From Echinicola rosea (GTDB lineage: Bacteria > Bacteroidota > Bacteroidia > Cytophagales > Cyclobacteriaceae): a stretch of DNA of 64,000 bases. The stretch spans positions 5,818,001 to 5,882,000 of the forward strand of contig NZ_CP040106.1 of NCBI RefSeq assembly GCF_005281475.1, written 5' to 3'. This document shows, one piece after another, positions 35,220-44,417 of this stretch. The number at the start of each line of letters is the position of its first letter. Position 1 is the stretch's first letter. The notes beneath the pieces are model-generated. The model was given only the letters and a program-made list of their open reading frames with translations. It had not been told where the DNA came from and did not search any database. A program made the position numbers and the translations under genes.

Positions 35220-36710
35220 TTAATATTGTTTTTTTATAAGTTTTGAAAGGTCCAATAGAAAAATTTGGTAAAAGCGACCCGCTTCATTCAAAACCTTCCG
35301 ATTGTAAACTATTTGATAACCATTGTTTGACCAATTAATATTGGATAATCCGATATTGGAGGAGTCTTCAGAATCAGACAATACCCTATGAGTTTTCCCA
35401 TTTGATACATCCGTAATAAAAATCCCCTCCTCGTAGCCATAGGCAAGGTAATTGCCATCACTGCTCAATGAAAAAGAAGTATCCAAACTAAAAGAATTGT
35501 TGGTAACCTGACCAATTTCACCTGAATCAGGAGCTACTTTATAAATTTGAACCTCCCCTTGATTATCCTGCATACAGAAATAAACCGCCTTTCCATCTGG
35601 AGAACTGCGCAACCACTGCCGTGGTCCCTGCACACCTGGATATTTTCTGTTTTGGGTAAAAGTCAATCTTTTCTGGGTCACTCCTGCAGGTACGGACGGG
35701 AGTAAAAACTCGGTCCCTGCATCAGTGGAAGTGATCATTTGGTTGACCTGGGGAGGTAATTGACTGATAAATACTTCAGTAGATCTTTCCATTTTTTTAT
35801 TGATAATATCCCCGAGATATGCCAAAGCATAAGGAATATTTGAATTTGGGCCCAAACTATCCCTACCCTGGGGAATCCAACATTCTTCGTAAGCCTTCAT
35901 TATCTCACTAGAACCTGGTTGTGGGTCCTTGGTCACTCTTGCAAGAATAAATGCGACCCGCTCTCCTTTAAAGTTTTTTTCATTTTGTTTTCCCTTTATA
36001 TCCACAGAATCACCAATCCATAATGCCCCAACAGTTCTGAGGTCTGCTATATCGTGATTTGTCTCTTCCTCACGTCTAAGGATATCATCATTATATGTAA
36101 AACTCACCCATTTGCCATCTGGACTATAGGAATAGGCATGGGAACCTCCTCGAAGTGCACCTTTCGTATAGGGGAACTTTACATCTCTTGATTCCATCGG
36201 CCTAAAAACATGATCTCCTGCTTTATTAATTTGAACTTTCATGGCAAACCTTCGCGTAAAATCATATGGATTCTCCCGGGAGGCATCTTTTAATCCATGG
36301 ATAAACACCACCTCTTCCATTTTAGGGTGATAACTTACCGCTCCCATCCCCGGTCCATATTTGGACTGCTGATCATAGGAATAAATTGTTTCAATTTTTC
36401 CATTTTCGATATTGAGCCGTTGAATTGATCCGTTTTCACCAATTTTCCCATCATCATTTCTGTTATCAAAGACCACATGGACATCATCGGGAGAAAATAC
36501 CTGCCTTTGATTGAGAAAATGTCCCTTGCGGTCGAAGGTTAATTGTTTTTCTTTCAATCCTATTTCAATTATTTCATCATTAGTTTTAACAGACCCAAAT
36601 GACCCTGTTCGACAACTATGCACCATAAGCGAAGCCAATCCAATTAAAAGCAATTTATTTATATCGATTCCCTGCTTATGGTAAGCAGGAGTTCGGTTAC
36701 CCATTTCCAT
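35220..36710 (-). CDS. PD40/TolB-like beta-propeller lipoprotein (DUF3748-like)
   Basis: 496 residues. The leader (LLLIGLASLMVHSC) ends in a possible lipobox, followed by repeated propeller blades: FSPDDVHVVFDNRNDDGKIG, GAVSYHPKMEEVVFIHG, YSYSPDGKWVSFTYNDD, LRSSPDGKAVYFCMQDN and LSSDGNYLAYGYEEG. This resembles the DUF3748 proteins seen in Bacteroidota sugar loci. It begins 11 bp after the FG-GAP gene and ends 2 bp before the aldolase gene, so it belongs to the operon. A binding or sensing role outside the inner membrane is a guess; no catalytic residues stand out. Confidence 0.78.
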   Translation of the reverse strand: MEMGNRTPAYHKQGIDINKLLLIGLASLMVHSCRTGSFGSVKTNDEIIEIGLKEKQLTFDRKGHFLNQRQVFSPDDVHVVFDNRNDDGKIGENGSIQRLNIENGKIETIYSYDQQSKYGPGMGAVSYHPKMEEVVFIHGLKDASRENPYDFTRRFAMKVQINKAGDHVFRPMESRDVKFPYTKGALRGGSHAYSYSPDGKWVSFTYNDDILRREEETNHDIADLRTVGALWIGDSVDIKGKQNEKNFKGERVAFILARVTKDPQPGSSEIMKAYEECWIPQGRDSLGPNSNIPYALAYLGDIINKKMERSTEVFISQLPPQVNQMITSTDAGTEFLLPSVPAGVTQKRLTFTQNRKYPGVQGPRQWLRSSPDGKAVYFCMQDNQGEVQIYKVAPDSGEIGQVTNNSFSLDTSFSLSSDGNYLAYGYEEGIFITDVSNGKTHRVLSDSEDSSNIGLSNINWSNNGYQIVYNRKVLNEAGRFYQIFLLDLSKLIKKQY

Positions 36711-36721
36711 TTTTCAGAAGA

Positions 36722-38689
36722 TCACCTTTCCATATGGTAAAAATGACCATCCTCTGCACCAACCAACACATCCCAAACACCATTATTGTTCCAATCCACA
36801 AAAGTTGGGCTGGTGGTATGCCCTGCCAAAACCTTTTCTGAAATGGTTCCATGATGCTTTAAAACCACCTTTTCACTATCCTGGCGGATGTTTTCAAAAA
36901 GGGACACATTAGTGCTATTTACCAGTAAGTCCAAATCTCCGTCATTGTCCCAATCAAAAAAGGAGATTTTTCTCCTGCCACTTCCTCCTGCCTCAGCGTT
37001 ATTCAATCTCAATGGCCCACCTTCCTGATTTATAGCCTTATCTTTGTTTGAATATACAGAGGCATCTTTTCCATAAAATAATCTACGCCCGGGTTTTACC
37101 CCTACTTCCCCCTTTATATTGCTCCCCTTATAAAATGAAAGAAAACCTTCATGATCTAACATCACCAAATCCATTGTTCCATCATTGTTCCAATCTATGG
37201 CAAATGGTGTAGTCCTCCATTGGGTGACCAATTCATTATTGGAGGGTTTCCACCAGTTCCAGTCAGGAGATGGAATTTCTTTATCACTATCCAACCGAAT
37301 CGGACGGGGCTTTTCAAGTGACTTTCCGTTATTCCTTATCCACTGAATTTTACCCCAAATTGAATTGAATATGATGTCCTTGTTTCCATCTCCGTCCCAA
37401 TCTGCTACCGAAAGCGTCGTATATCCCCATTTGGCTTCTGCAGGTCCTTGAATGGACCCTGCCCCACCTGCTTGTATCCTTAGCGTTTGGCCATCGACTT
37501 CCAAAAGTTTGGGTTCTGCCCATTTAGGTGATGCTTTACCATTTAAATTTTCTATAAAAGCAATATATCCAGCTGAATTACCAGCAATAATATCTTCATC
37601 TCCATCATTATCCCAATCAACCCCCACTGGGGTGGCCAAGGCTCCGAATTTTAAATTATCAGCTTTCTGTCTGAAATATTTTGGTGATTCAAACAGTGGT
37701 GCTCCATCTTGCGTTTTTCCTGTATGCCTGATCAGTGCGACCCTACCATCTTCATCTCCTACGACCAAATCCACATTTCCGTCTTTATCCCAATCTACTG
37801 CCACAGGAATAATCATTTCAAGGTCCATCTTGATGATCCCCCCAGGATTCTTCAAAAACTCCCCTTCTCTGTACTTGGGCTTAATACGGGTTCCTATATT
37901 TTCAAAATATGTTAATCGGTCCAAAAATTCTCCACAGATAAGATCCAGATCTCCATCACCATCGAAATCCGCAAAATTAGGAGTAGGGGCCCCGTAAACA
38001 TCCAACGTTTTACCGCCAGCCATTAACTTTCCTCTGTTGATATAATCGCCCTCCTTGTTTTCCAAAAGAAAAACATATCCGTGTAAAGGCCCATTGGTCC
38101 ATTCCCCTTTTTTATTGAAGGCATTATCCCACCCGTAATCCGCCCAATCATCGATACCAACCACAACATCCAAATCACCATCCCCATCATAATCAACCAT
38201 TTTCCATTGATTAAAACGTACTTTTTCCAATCCCTTTTTTAAACTATCGGCATCATACAATCTTTTTTGAACTTCAGCCAACTTATTTCTGAAATCCGTA
38301 AGCTCGGCACCTGGCACATTTACCCTTACCCCTTTATCAGTGTGGGACACCTGAATGTTCCTTATGGCCTCACCCAACCTAACTGGGGGGGCAAAATCAG
38401 GAAATTCTTCACCTGAAGTATTCTCAAAATAATATATGCCATTAAAGGGTTTATCCGGGCAGGAAACCAACATATCCATATCACCATCCCCATCATAATC
38501 CATAGGAAGTGGCCAAGCCCATAAACCTACCCCTAAAAATGGAGTAGCTTTAGGGTTGTTATATTTGACGATCTTAAATTCGGACTGTGCTACAGGGGAA
38601 CTGTTATCAATTGAGTCCTTGGCTTCTGAGCAGGAGAACAACATCAGTGCACTGGCCGCTAATCCTGTATAGAAAAGATTCTTTATCAT
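36722..38689 (-). CDS. FG-GAP/VCBS-repeat lipoprotein
   Basis: 655 residues. A lipobox (ALMLFSCSEAKD) is followed by many calcium-binding blades of the type DYDGDGDMDMLV, DYDGDGDLDVVVG, DFDGDGDLDLICG, DWDKDGNVDLVVGDEDG and DWNNNGVWDVLVGAEDG, giving a multi-bladed propeller across the whole chain. It is probably anchored at the cell surface. Rhamnogalacturonan lyases of family PL11 also use an FG-GAP-like propeller, so an undetected enzymatic role in glycan cleavage is possible, but I see no specific catalytic motif. It sits between the second sulfatase and the PD40 protein in the PUL. Confidence 0.85.
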   Translation of the reverse strand: MIKNLFYTGLAASALMLFSCSEAKDSIDNSSPVAQSEFKIVKYNNPKATPFLGVGLWAWPLPMDYDGDGDMDMLVSCPDKPFNGIYYFENTSGEEFPDFAPPVRLGEAIRNIQVSHTDKGVRVNVPGAELTDFRNKLAEVQKRLYDADSLKKGLEKVRFNQWKMVDYDGDGDLDVVVGIDDWADYGWDNAFNKKGEWTNGPLHGYVFLLENKEGDYINRGKLMAGGKTLDVYGAPTPNFADFDGDGDLDLICGEFLDRLTYFENIGTRIKPKYREGEFLKNPGGIIKMDLEMIIPVAVDWDKDGNVDLVVGDEDGRVALIRHTGKTQDGAPLFESPKYFRQKADNLKFGALATPVGVDWDNDGDEDIIAGNSAGYIAFIENLNGKASPKWAEPKLLEVDGQTLRIQAGGAGSIQGPAEAKWGYTTLSVADWDGDGNKDIIFNSIWGKIQWIRNNGKSLEKPRPIRLDSDKEIPSPDWNWWKPSNNELVTQWRTTPFAIDWNNDGTMDLVMLDHEGFLSFYKGSNIKGEVGVKPGRRLFYGKDASVYSNKDKAINQEGGPLRLNNAEAGGSGRRKISFFDWDNDGDLDLLVNSTNVSLFENIRQDSEKVVLKHHGTISEKVLAGHTTSPTFVDWNNNGVWDVLVGAEDGHFYHMER

Positions 38690-38699
38690 AGCTTGTTTA

Positions 38700-40190
38700 T
38701 CATTTGGTTATTGAGTCCAACAGGGGATCGTTGATCTCTTCCATTTTACTTAATATTTTATATGTAAGGTGCTTAATTACATCCCTGATTTCACCCCGCT
38801 TCTCTTTTACCAGATTATTTTTCTCATCAGGATCCGTTTCAAGATGATATAGTTCATCCCTTCTCGGATCCTGAAAATCCTTGACCAGTTTCCATTTTTT
38901 GGTTCTATACGAGCGCATATGGGCAGTGCTATAGTTGACCATGCTATATTCTGTATAAAGGTCATTATCCCAGTCATCCACCAATTCCCCTTTAAGGACA
39001 GGCACAATGCTTCTTCCCCGTAAAATCTTATCCTCAGGGACAGGTATATTCGCCATTTCGAGTAAGGTTGGGAACCAATCCAAATTAGAGAATGTCTTTT
39101 TTATTTTTAGTTCAGGCTGTATGACCCTTGGCCATCTGATCAGCACAGGAACATGGAGTGATTGGTCATATAAGTTGGGCCTGGAATTTTTCGTCAGATT
39201 CTCTGTGGCCGGATGGTCACCCTCTGTAATCCAATATCCGTTACCTTTATGTTCTATCCCGTTATGTCCCATATTATATCCATGATCCGAAGTAAAGATC
39301 ACGATCGTATTTTCATACAATCCTAATTCATTCAATTTCTTCATTAGCCTTCCTACATTTCTATCTATCCCGGAAGCACTGGCCAAATATTCCTTCATTC
39401 TGGATTTAACCCTATCTGTGTCCAGATCAGGATAGTCTGGATGAGGCACCCTCATTTCCATGTTTTCATATGGGGCCCAGTCCTCATCGGCTACAGGCAA
39501 CCATTTGCTGTGAGGAGACCTATAGTGAACACTAAGCAAAAAAGGGGTGTTTTGATGATCATCGATAAATTTCAAAGCGCTGTTGGTCAGGATATCAACA
39601 GTCAATCCTTTCATTTGGTGGATTTCACCGTTTTTTTCCAGATTAGGATCCACTGGTGACTCCCCTCCTCCTGTAAGTCCCATAAAGTACCCATAACCGT
39701 GATTGGTTGGATGAAACTTCCTATCCATCCCGGATTCTGTCCAGTCTCCCAAATGCCATTTTCCAATCAAACCGGTTCGATAACCATTGTCCCGTAATAC
39801 CTCTGCAAAAGTGATATTTGCAGGATCTAGCCCAGTTGCTTTTCCAGGGTGATAGAGCTTATGCCCTGGCTGGGGGATAAAATCCAAAATACCCAATTCC
39901 GAAGCATATTGACCGGTCATCAATGTCGCTCTCGAAGGACTGCATACGGGGGTGGTTACGAATGCATTTTCAAAGAAGGCCCCTTCTGAAGCCAACTTGT
40001 CCAAATTTGGACTATAAGCCTGGTCATTGCCCGATGTCCTCAAAGTCCAGTGAGCTTGATCATCGGTAAGGACAAACAGGATATTGGGCTTTATTATTTC
40101 ACCGTTGGGCTCATTTGAATAAGAACTTACACAAATGGACCAAAGCGAAATTGTCAAGGAAACAACCAGGCGGTTCTTGAATACTTTCAT
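38700..40190 (-). CDS. Sulfatase (formylglycine-dependent), PUL copy 2
   Basis: 496 residues with a signal peptide. It has metal ligands in KPNILFVLTDDQAH and the maturation motif CSPSRATLMTG, where Cys83 would be converted to formylglycine; IGKWHLGDW and FTSDHGYNMGHNG complete the active site. It removes sulfate esters from sugars in the periplasm. A formylglycine-generating enzyme is needed but not in the window. Together with the first sulfatase it shows that the target glycan is sulfated, possibly at two positions or on two sugars. Confidence 0.93.
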   Translation of the reverse strand: MKVFKNRLVVSLTISLWSICVSSYSNEPNGEIIKPNILFVLTDDQAHWTLRTSGNDQAYSPNLDKLASEGAFFENAFVTTPVCSPSRATLMTGQYASELGILDFIPQPGHKLYHPGKATGLDPANITFAEVLRDNGYRTGLIGKWHLGDWTESGMDRKFHPTNHGYGYFMGLTGGGESPVDPNLEKNGEIHQMKGLTVDILTNSALKFIDDHQNTPFLLSVHYRSPHSKWLPVADEDWAPYENMEMRVPHPDYPDLDTDRVKSRMKEYLASASGIDRNVGRLMKKLNELGLYENTIVIFTSDHGYNMGHNGIEHKGNGYWITEGDHPATENLTKNSRPNLYDQSLHVPVLIRWPRVIQPELKIKKTFSNLDWFPTLLEMANIPVPEDKILRGRSIVPVLKGELVDDWDNDLYTEYSMVNYSTAHMRSYRTKKWKLVKDFQDPRRDELYHLETDPDEKNNLVKEKRGEIRDVIKHLTYKILSKMEEINDPLLDSITK

Positions 40191-40198
40191 AGAATTGA

Positions 40199-41380
40199 TT
40201 AAAGTGTTTTCCTGAAATTCCTTATACGGTGGAAGGTAAGGTAGTTGGCATCATGGTTGTTTCTAGCTCCCACTCCTCCATCATCATATGCCGTCCGTGA
40301 AACGAAAATGATATCCTTTCCCTCAAAAAGAAAATCAACATATTGAAACCCATGTTTAGCAACATCCTCATGCTCCAATAAGACTTTTTCCATTGTCCAA
40401 TTTTTAAGGTCCCTAGAAGAAAAAAGTGCCTGTGTATTTCTAATACCTGCTGGATTCTTTCCCAAATTCTCTTCTTTGACCTTTTCTGGAATATGATTGG
40501 CTATGGTCCAATAATGCTGGCTTATGGAATCATACAAGATGGTGAACTTCTTACTACCACCATCAAATGGAACAAACCCCTGGTCATCATTGAAGCTTGC
40601 TTCCCTTCCATTGGAGGTGATTTTAACCATGGCAGCCTTTTCAGCGGTAGTCGACCGATCATCCACTCTTAATATATCCCAAAGCTGACCACTTTGATCT
40701 ACAACTGCATTTCCTTCCAACCAGCCTCCGAAATTTCCATCCAAATAAGTAGAATCATAATAAAGGACATTACTTGCGGTCCAGGAGTCAGCCTTTAATA
40801 GATCTGCGTCAACGGGAACTGACAGCATCATGGCCCCATATCTTTTGCCCCATTTTTTCACAGGTCCCATGGCGCTCTCCATTGCCCTCCACAATTTACC
40901 GTTGAACTCTATTACTGGCATCGGTGCACAATGGTATTCCCCTTCTAAAAGCAATCCATTGCTGCTATCAGTTGGCGTGGTCCACGTACTGCCCATATTC
41001 GTTGACTTCCGAATAATCGTGTTGCCGTGATGTCTATCGGTCCCCATGAAATATACATGGCCTTTATGTGTAAAAAGTTTGGACCAAAAAGCTCCCTTTA
41101 TGGAAGCCACTTGCTTCCACCTCTTCCCCTTATTAGTGGACCTATAGATATGGGAAGTAGCCTTGACATGTTCATTGGATTCCGGCCCAAAAAAATCATG
41201 GGACGCCAAATAGCTTCCGTCCGGAAGCACTGTTATACTAGGCGACCCTATATACTTTCCACTGGATTGCGGGCTATAGGCTATAATTCTGCCCGGCACC
41301 TTCGAATGATTTCCTTTTTGCGATAACACTTCGGTTACGGAAAATAGGGCCAGCGCGACAGTTAAGAACAAATATTTCAT
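40199..41380 (-). CDS. Sialidase-fold (BNR-repeat) secreted protein, putative glycoside hydrolase
   Basis: 393 residues with a signal peptide (LFLTVALALFSVTEVLS). Asp-box-like repeats are visible: IYRSTNKGKRWKQVA and IRKSTNMGSTWTTP. An early GSPSITVLPDGSYLASHDFFG and a later GEYHCAPMPVIEFNGKLWRAME complete the sialidase superfamily look. Classical sialidases need an Arg triad that I cannot place confidently. It may be a hydrolase of another specificity with a six-bladed propeller. It is the only likely glycoside-cleaving enzyme in this PUL, which makes it the key to the substrate. It lies between the two sulfatases. Confidence 0.78.
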   Translation of the reverse strand: MKYLFLTVALALFSVTEVLSQKGNHSKVPGRIIAYSPQSSGKYIGSPSITVLPDGSYLASHDFFGPESNEHVKATSHIYRSTNKGKRWKQVASIKGAFWSKLFTHKGHVYFMGTDRHHGNTIIRKSTNMGSTWTTPTDSSNGLLLEGEYHCAPMPVIEFNGKLWRAMESAMGPVKKWGKRYGAMMLSVPVDADLLKADSWTASNVLYYDSTYLDGNFGGWLEGNAVVDQSGQLWDILRVDDRSTTAEKAAMVKITSNGREASFNDDQGFVPFDGGSKKFTILYDSISQHYWTIANHIPEKVKEENLGKNPAGIRNTQALFSSRDLKNWTMEKVLLEHEDVAKHGFQYVDFLFEGKDIIFVSRTAYDDGGVGARNNHDANYLTFHRIRNFRKTL

Positions 41381-41435
41381 GGTTGTCAGTGTTTTAAATA
41401 ATCATTATAGGAGTAGTGGGAAGGATATCTTGAAA

Positions 41436-42935
41436 TCACCTCTCTTTCCTCTTGGGAATCCTTGCATGGACCTGACTCAAATGCCTCTGCAAGTTTTTGA
41501 GAAGTCCGTTTTTTATTTGGGGCCTTTCACTGCCGATTTCATTTGATTCTGATGGATCGTCTCTCAGATTATAAAGTTCTGCCCTGTCATCCTCATAGAA
41601 ATATATTAGTTTAAAATCACCTTCCCTCCATGCTGAATGGGGTCTGGTCTGACTTATGAAACCATCTCCTGTACCAATACCTGAAGGCGATTTAAAGAAG
41701 TTTTCCCCTTCGGGATGATAATATGGAAAATGCCAAGACAAGGGCCTGGATGTTTTATACGATCCCTTCCCTGTCAAAAGGGGCATTAAGGACACTCCGT
41801 CCCAATCTTTTGATTTATTTCCGGAAGCTGTCAAATCCATAAATGTTGGCATAAAGTCAAGTTGCGAAACGATTTGATCACATACTGAACCTTCTTGGAT
41901 ATGAGCTGGCCAGGACATGATCATCGGCACCCTTATTCCTCCTTCATAAAGGTTCCATTTGCTACCTCTGAAGGGGCCATTATCGGCAATTTCCGGATGT
42001 CCCCCATTATCAGAAGTAAAGATGACGATGGTGTTTTTACTTTTGCCTGTACGTTCCAGAGCCTTTATGATCCTACCTACATAATGATCCATTATATTGA
42101 TATTAACAGCATAATGAATCACCTCTTCACGAGTTCCTGAGGGATATTTCCCTTTATATTTTTTGTAGAGCCATGGAATGTTTTTTTTCAATGGTGTATG
42201 GACAAAGTAGAAACTCGACATTAGAAAAAAAGGTGAGTCATGCTCTTCGTTGATAAACTCAATGGATTTTTCGGTCAGTTCATCTACTGGATATCCACCA
42301 TCCGGCACCCTCTCCCCACCAACCTTGGCGTATGGATGCGCTCCAAAGGTTTCAGCTGTAAAGTCAAATCCCTGTTGTTTGGGACCATGTGTCAAGCTCC
42401 ATCCTTTATAAACTTCATTATGGGCTGCCACATGCCATTTCCCTACTAAGCCCGTCCTGTACCCCTGGCTTTTAAGTGCTTCTGCCAGCGTAATTTCCTT
42501 CAATGGAAGGTTAAGCGTGTAGGGAGGAGGAACCAAGGGTAATCCCTTGAATTTATCCAACCACTTGGGATCATCCCATGTAAATTCGTCTTCCGGGTAT
42601 TTCGTTACAAACTCGAATCTGACCCTGGCAACATCTTTTCCGGTCAACAAAGCCGCCCGGGACGGCGAACAAAGTGGCGCAGGTGCATAGGCCTGGGTAA
42701 AGGTCATCCCATGTTTTGACAAAATGTCCAAGTTAGGGGTTTCGACCATTGTATTTCCATAAGGCCCTGTGTCTCCATAACCCAGATCATCTACATAAAT
42801 AAGCAAAATATTAGGGGGGCTTGGATCAGGTTTTCCCTGATCATAGGCCCAAACGTTTATTTGCAACAAACCTATGCAAAAGTACGCCGACAAAGTCCCC
42901 AAAATCATTTTATCATTCGGTATCCTCATTATCAA
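41436..42935 (-). CDS. Sulfatase (formylglycine-dependent), PUL copy 1
   Basis: 499 residues. After a signal-anchor come PPNILLIYVDDLGYGD (Asp metal ligands), CSPSRAALLTGKDVAR with Cys89 as the formylglycine precursor, VGKWHVAAHNE and IVFTSDNGGHPE. This is an arylsulfatase-A-like carbohydrate sulfatase acting in the periplasm. Its ATG overlaps the susD stop by four bases (ATGA), so expression is coupled to the binding protein. It is only distantly similar to the second sulfatase of the locus, suggesting different linkage specificities. Confidence 0.93.
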   Translation of the reverse strand: MIMRIPNDKMILGTLSAYFCIGLLQINVWAYDQGKPDPSPPNILLIYVDDLGYGDTGPYGNTMVETPNLDILSKHGMTFTQAYAPAPLCSPSRAALLTGKDVARVRFEFVTKYPEDEFTWDDPKWLDKFKGLPLVPPPYTLNLPLKEITLAEALKSQGYRTGLVGKWHVAAHNEVYKGWSLTHGPKQQGFDFTAETFGAHPYAKVGGERVPDGGYPVDELTEKSIEFINEEHDSPFFLMSSFYFVHTPLKKNIPWLYKKYKGKYPSGTREEVIHYAVNINIMDHYVGRIIKALERTGKSKNTIVIFTSDNGGHPEIADNGPFRGSKWNLYEGGIRVPMIMSWPAHIQEGSVCDQIVSQLDFMPTFMDLTASGNKSKDWDGVSLMPLLTGKGSYKTSRPLSWHFPYYHPEGENFFKSPSGIGTGDGFISQTRPHSAWREGDFKLIYFYEDDRAELYNLRDDPSESNEIGSERPQIKNGLLKNLQRHLSQVHARIPKRKER

Positions 42936-44404
42936 TAGCCATCATTTTGTTCAAGAAGAGGATTGGCATCCATAGTAGCGAATGGAATGGGATACCTCAC
43001 ATGGTGCGGCTGGGCATTGGTAATCCCTCTTTCTTGGGCATTGGAGATCAATTTCCCCATACGGATCAGGTCCAACCTTCTTTTACCTTCAGAATAAAAC
43101 TCCCACCCCCTTTCTTTCAAAATATGGTCCCGAAGTGCATCTTTAGAAGTAAACTGACTTAAGGACAACCCCTCCAGACCGGCCCTTTCCCGTACTTGGT
43201 CAATCAGGTCAAGGGCTTGCTGGGAAGGTCCATTCAGTTCATTCAAAGCTTCTGCCCTACTTAATAAAATATCAGCGTACCTGATTTCAGGTATATCATT
43301 ACCAAAGGACGCATTGATACCCTCCGGATCAGGCCAGTATTTAAAGGACCTGGTATTGTCGTTATCATCCAATAAGTTGACCAATTCCCCATCGTTATTG
43401 ATGTATTCTGTCAAAATCAGGTCTTTCCTTTTATCATCACTTTCAAATGAATAATAGAATTGATCCCGGATCCTGGACTCATTGGGCCAATTTCTCCATG
43501 CATTCGAAAATTCCAATCCAGTACGCGGATCCTTGGCAAATCCCTCGGGAAAAGCCGTATTCATCCAGGAGTTGGAAGCTCTTCTATCCGCACTTGTCTT
43601 GGCAGGCCTTACCCAAATCAATTCTTCATTTTGCTCATTTTCTACTTTGAACAAATCTTCATATTCAGGAAACAGGCTGTAATTCCACTGGTCTATAACC
43701 ATTCCGGCCATATCAGCAGCCTGTTGCCATTTTTTTGTATTTAGATAGTAAATCACCAACCAGCCTTGGGCCGCTGCTTTATGGGCCCTTCCGTATGTGG
43801 CTTCATCCCCTGGTTCTGGCAAATTGGGTATGGTGGCCAACAGCTCGGATTCCATAAAAGAAGTTATCTCTTCCTCGGTTGCCCTTGGCAATTGGAGATC
43901 TTGGGCGGTAGATGTTCGCAATGGAACGGGACCAAACTTAAAATAAAGTTTAAGGTAACATGTTGCCCTCAAAAACCTTGCTTCAGCTTCATATAAGGAC
44001 TTATCAGCATCACTGGCCTCCAAATTCTCCAGGGATTCCAATACCTGATTGGCATTCCTGATAGCCCTGTAAGGGTAATCCCAATTTTGTCCCTGCAGCA
44101 GACCAACGGTAGGATCCCAGGTGTAGTTCATATATTGCAGTGCCGTGGCGTGTACCCCATCTCCGGATTGACAGGCAATATCGGTAATCCATTCATCTTG
44201 GGCGAAGGTATAAATGGAATTATTTGAAATCATATTGGAGGCAGAAGCATAGGTTGCCCCCAACAAAGATTCTATCCCTTCCCTGGTCTTGAGAAAATTT
44301 TCTGGGGCCAATTGGGAATAGGGTTCTTCCATCAAATAGTCTTCGCAACTGGCGAAGATAAATGTGAACAATGCTATCGCTATATTATTGATTTTATATT
44401 TCAT
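42932..44404 (-). CDS. susD: SusD/RagB-family glycan-binding lipoprotein
   Basis: 490 residues. A lipoprotein signal (IALFTFIFASCEDYLMEEPYS) is followed by the TPR-rich SusD fold: NRIRNANQV-type region (PYRAIRNANQVLESLENL), EARFLRATCYLKLYFKFGPVPL and a C-terminal PEIRYADILLSRAEALNEL and ERGWEFYSEGKRRLDLIR. It forms the lid of the SusC transporter and captures oligosaccharides on the cell surface. It follows susC by 13 bp. The gene marks this run as a polysaccharide utilisation locus. Confidence 0.95.
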   Translation of the reverse strand: MKYKINNIAIALFTFIFASCEDYLMEEPYSQLAPENFLKTREGIESLLGATYASASNMISNNSIYTFAQDEWITDIACQSGDGVHATALQYMNYTWDPTVGLLQGQNWDYPYRAIRNANQVLESLENLEASDADKSLYEAEARFLRATCYLKLYFKFGPVPLRTSTAQDLQLPRATEEEITSFMESELLATIPNLPEPGDEATYGRAHKAAAQGWLVIYYLNTKKWQQAADMAGMVIDQWNYSLFPEYEDLFKVENEQNEELIWVRPAKTSADRRASNSWMNTAFPEGFAKDPRTGLEFSNAWRNWPNESRIRDQFYYSFESDDKRKDLILTEYINNDGELVNLLDDNDNTRSFKYWPDPEGINASFGNDIPEIRYADILLSRAEALNELNGPSQQALDLIDQVRERAGLEGLSLSQFTSKDALRDHILKERGWEFYSEGKRRLDLIRMGKLISNAQERGITNAQPHHVRYPIPFATMDANPLLEQNDGY

Positions 44405-44417
44405 GATATTATTTGGC

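Noticed and set aside
37452..37997. Plus-strand open frame of 181 codons within the FG-GAP gene
   Set aside because: Shadow of the calcium-repeat coding sequence; composition rich in Ser/Pro is the antisense of Asp/Gly repeats.
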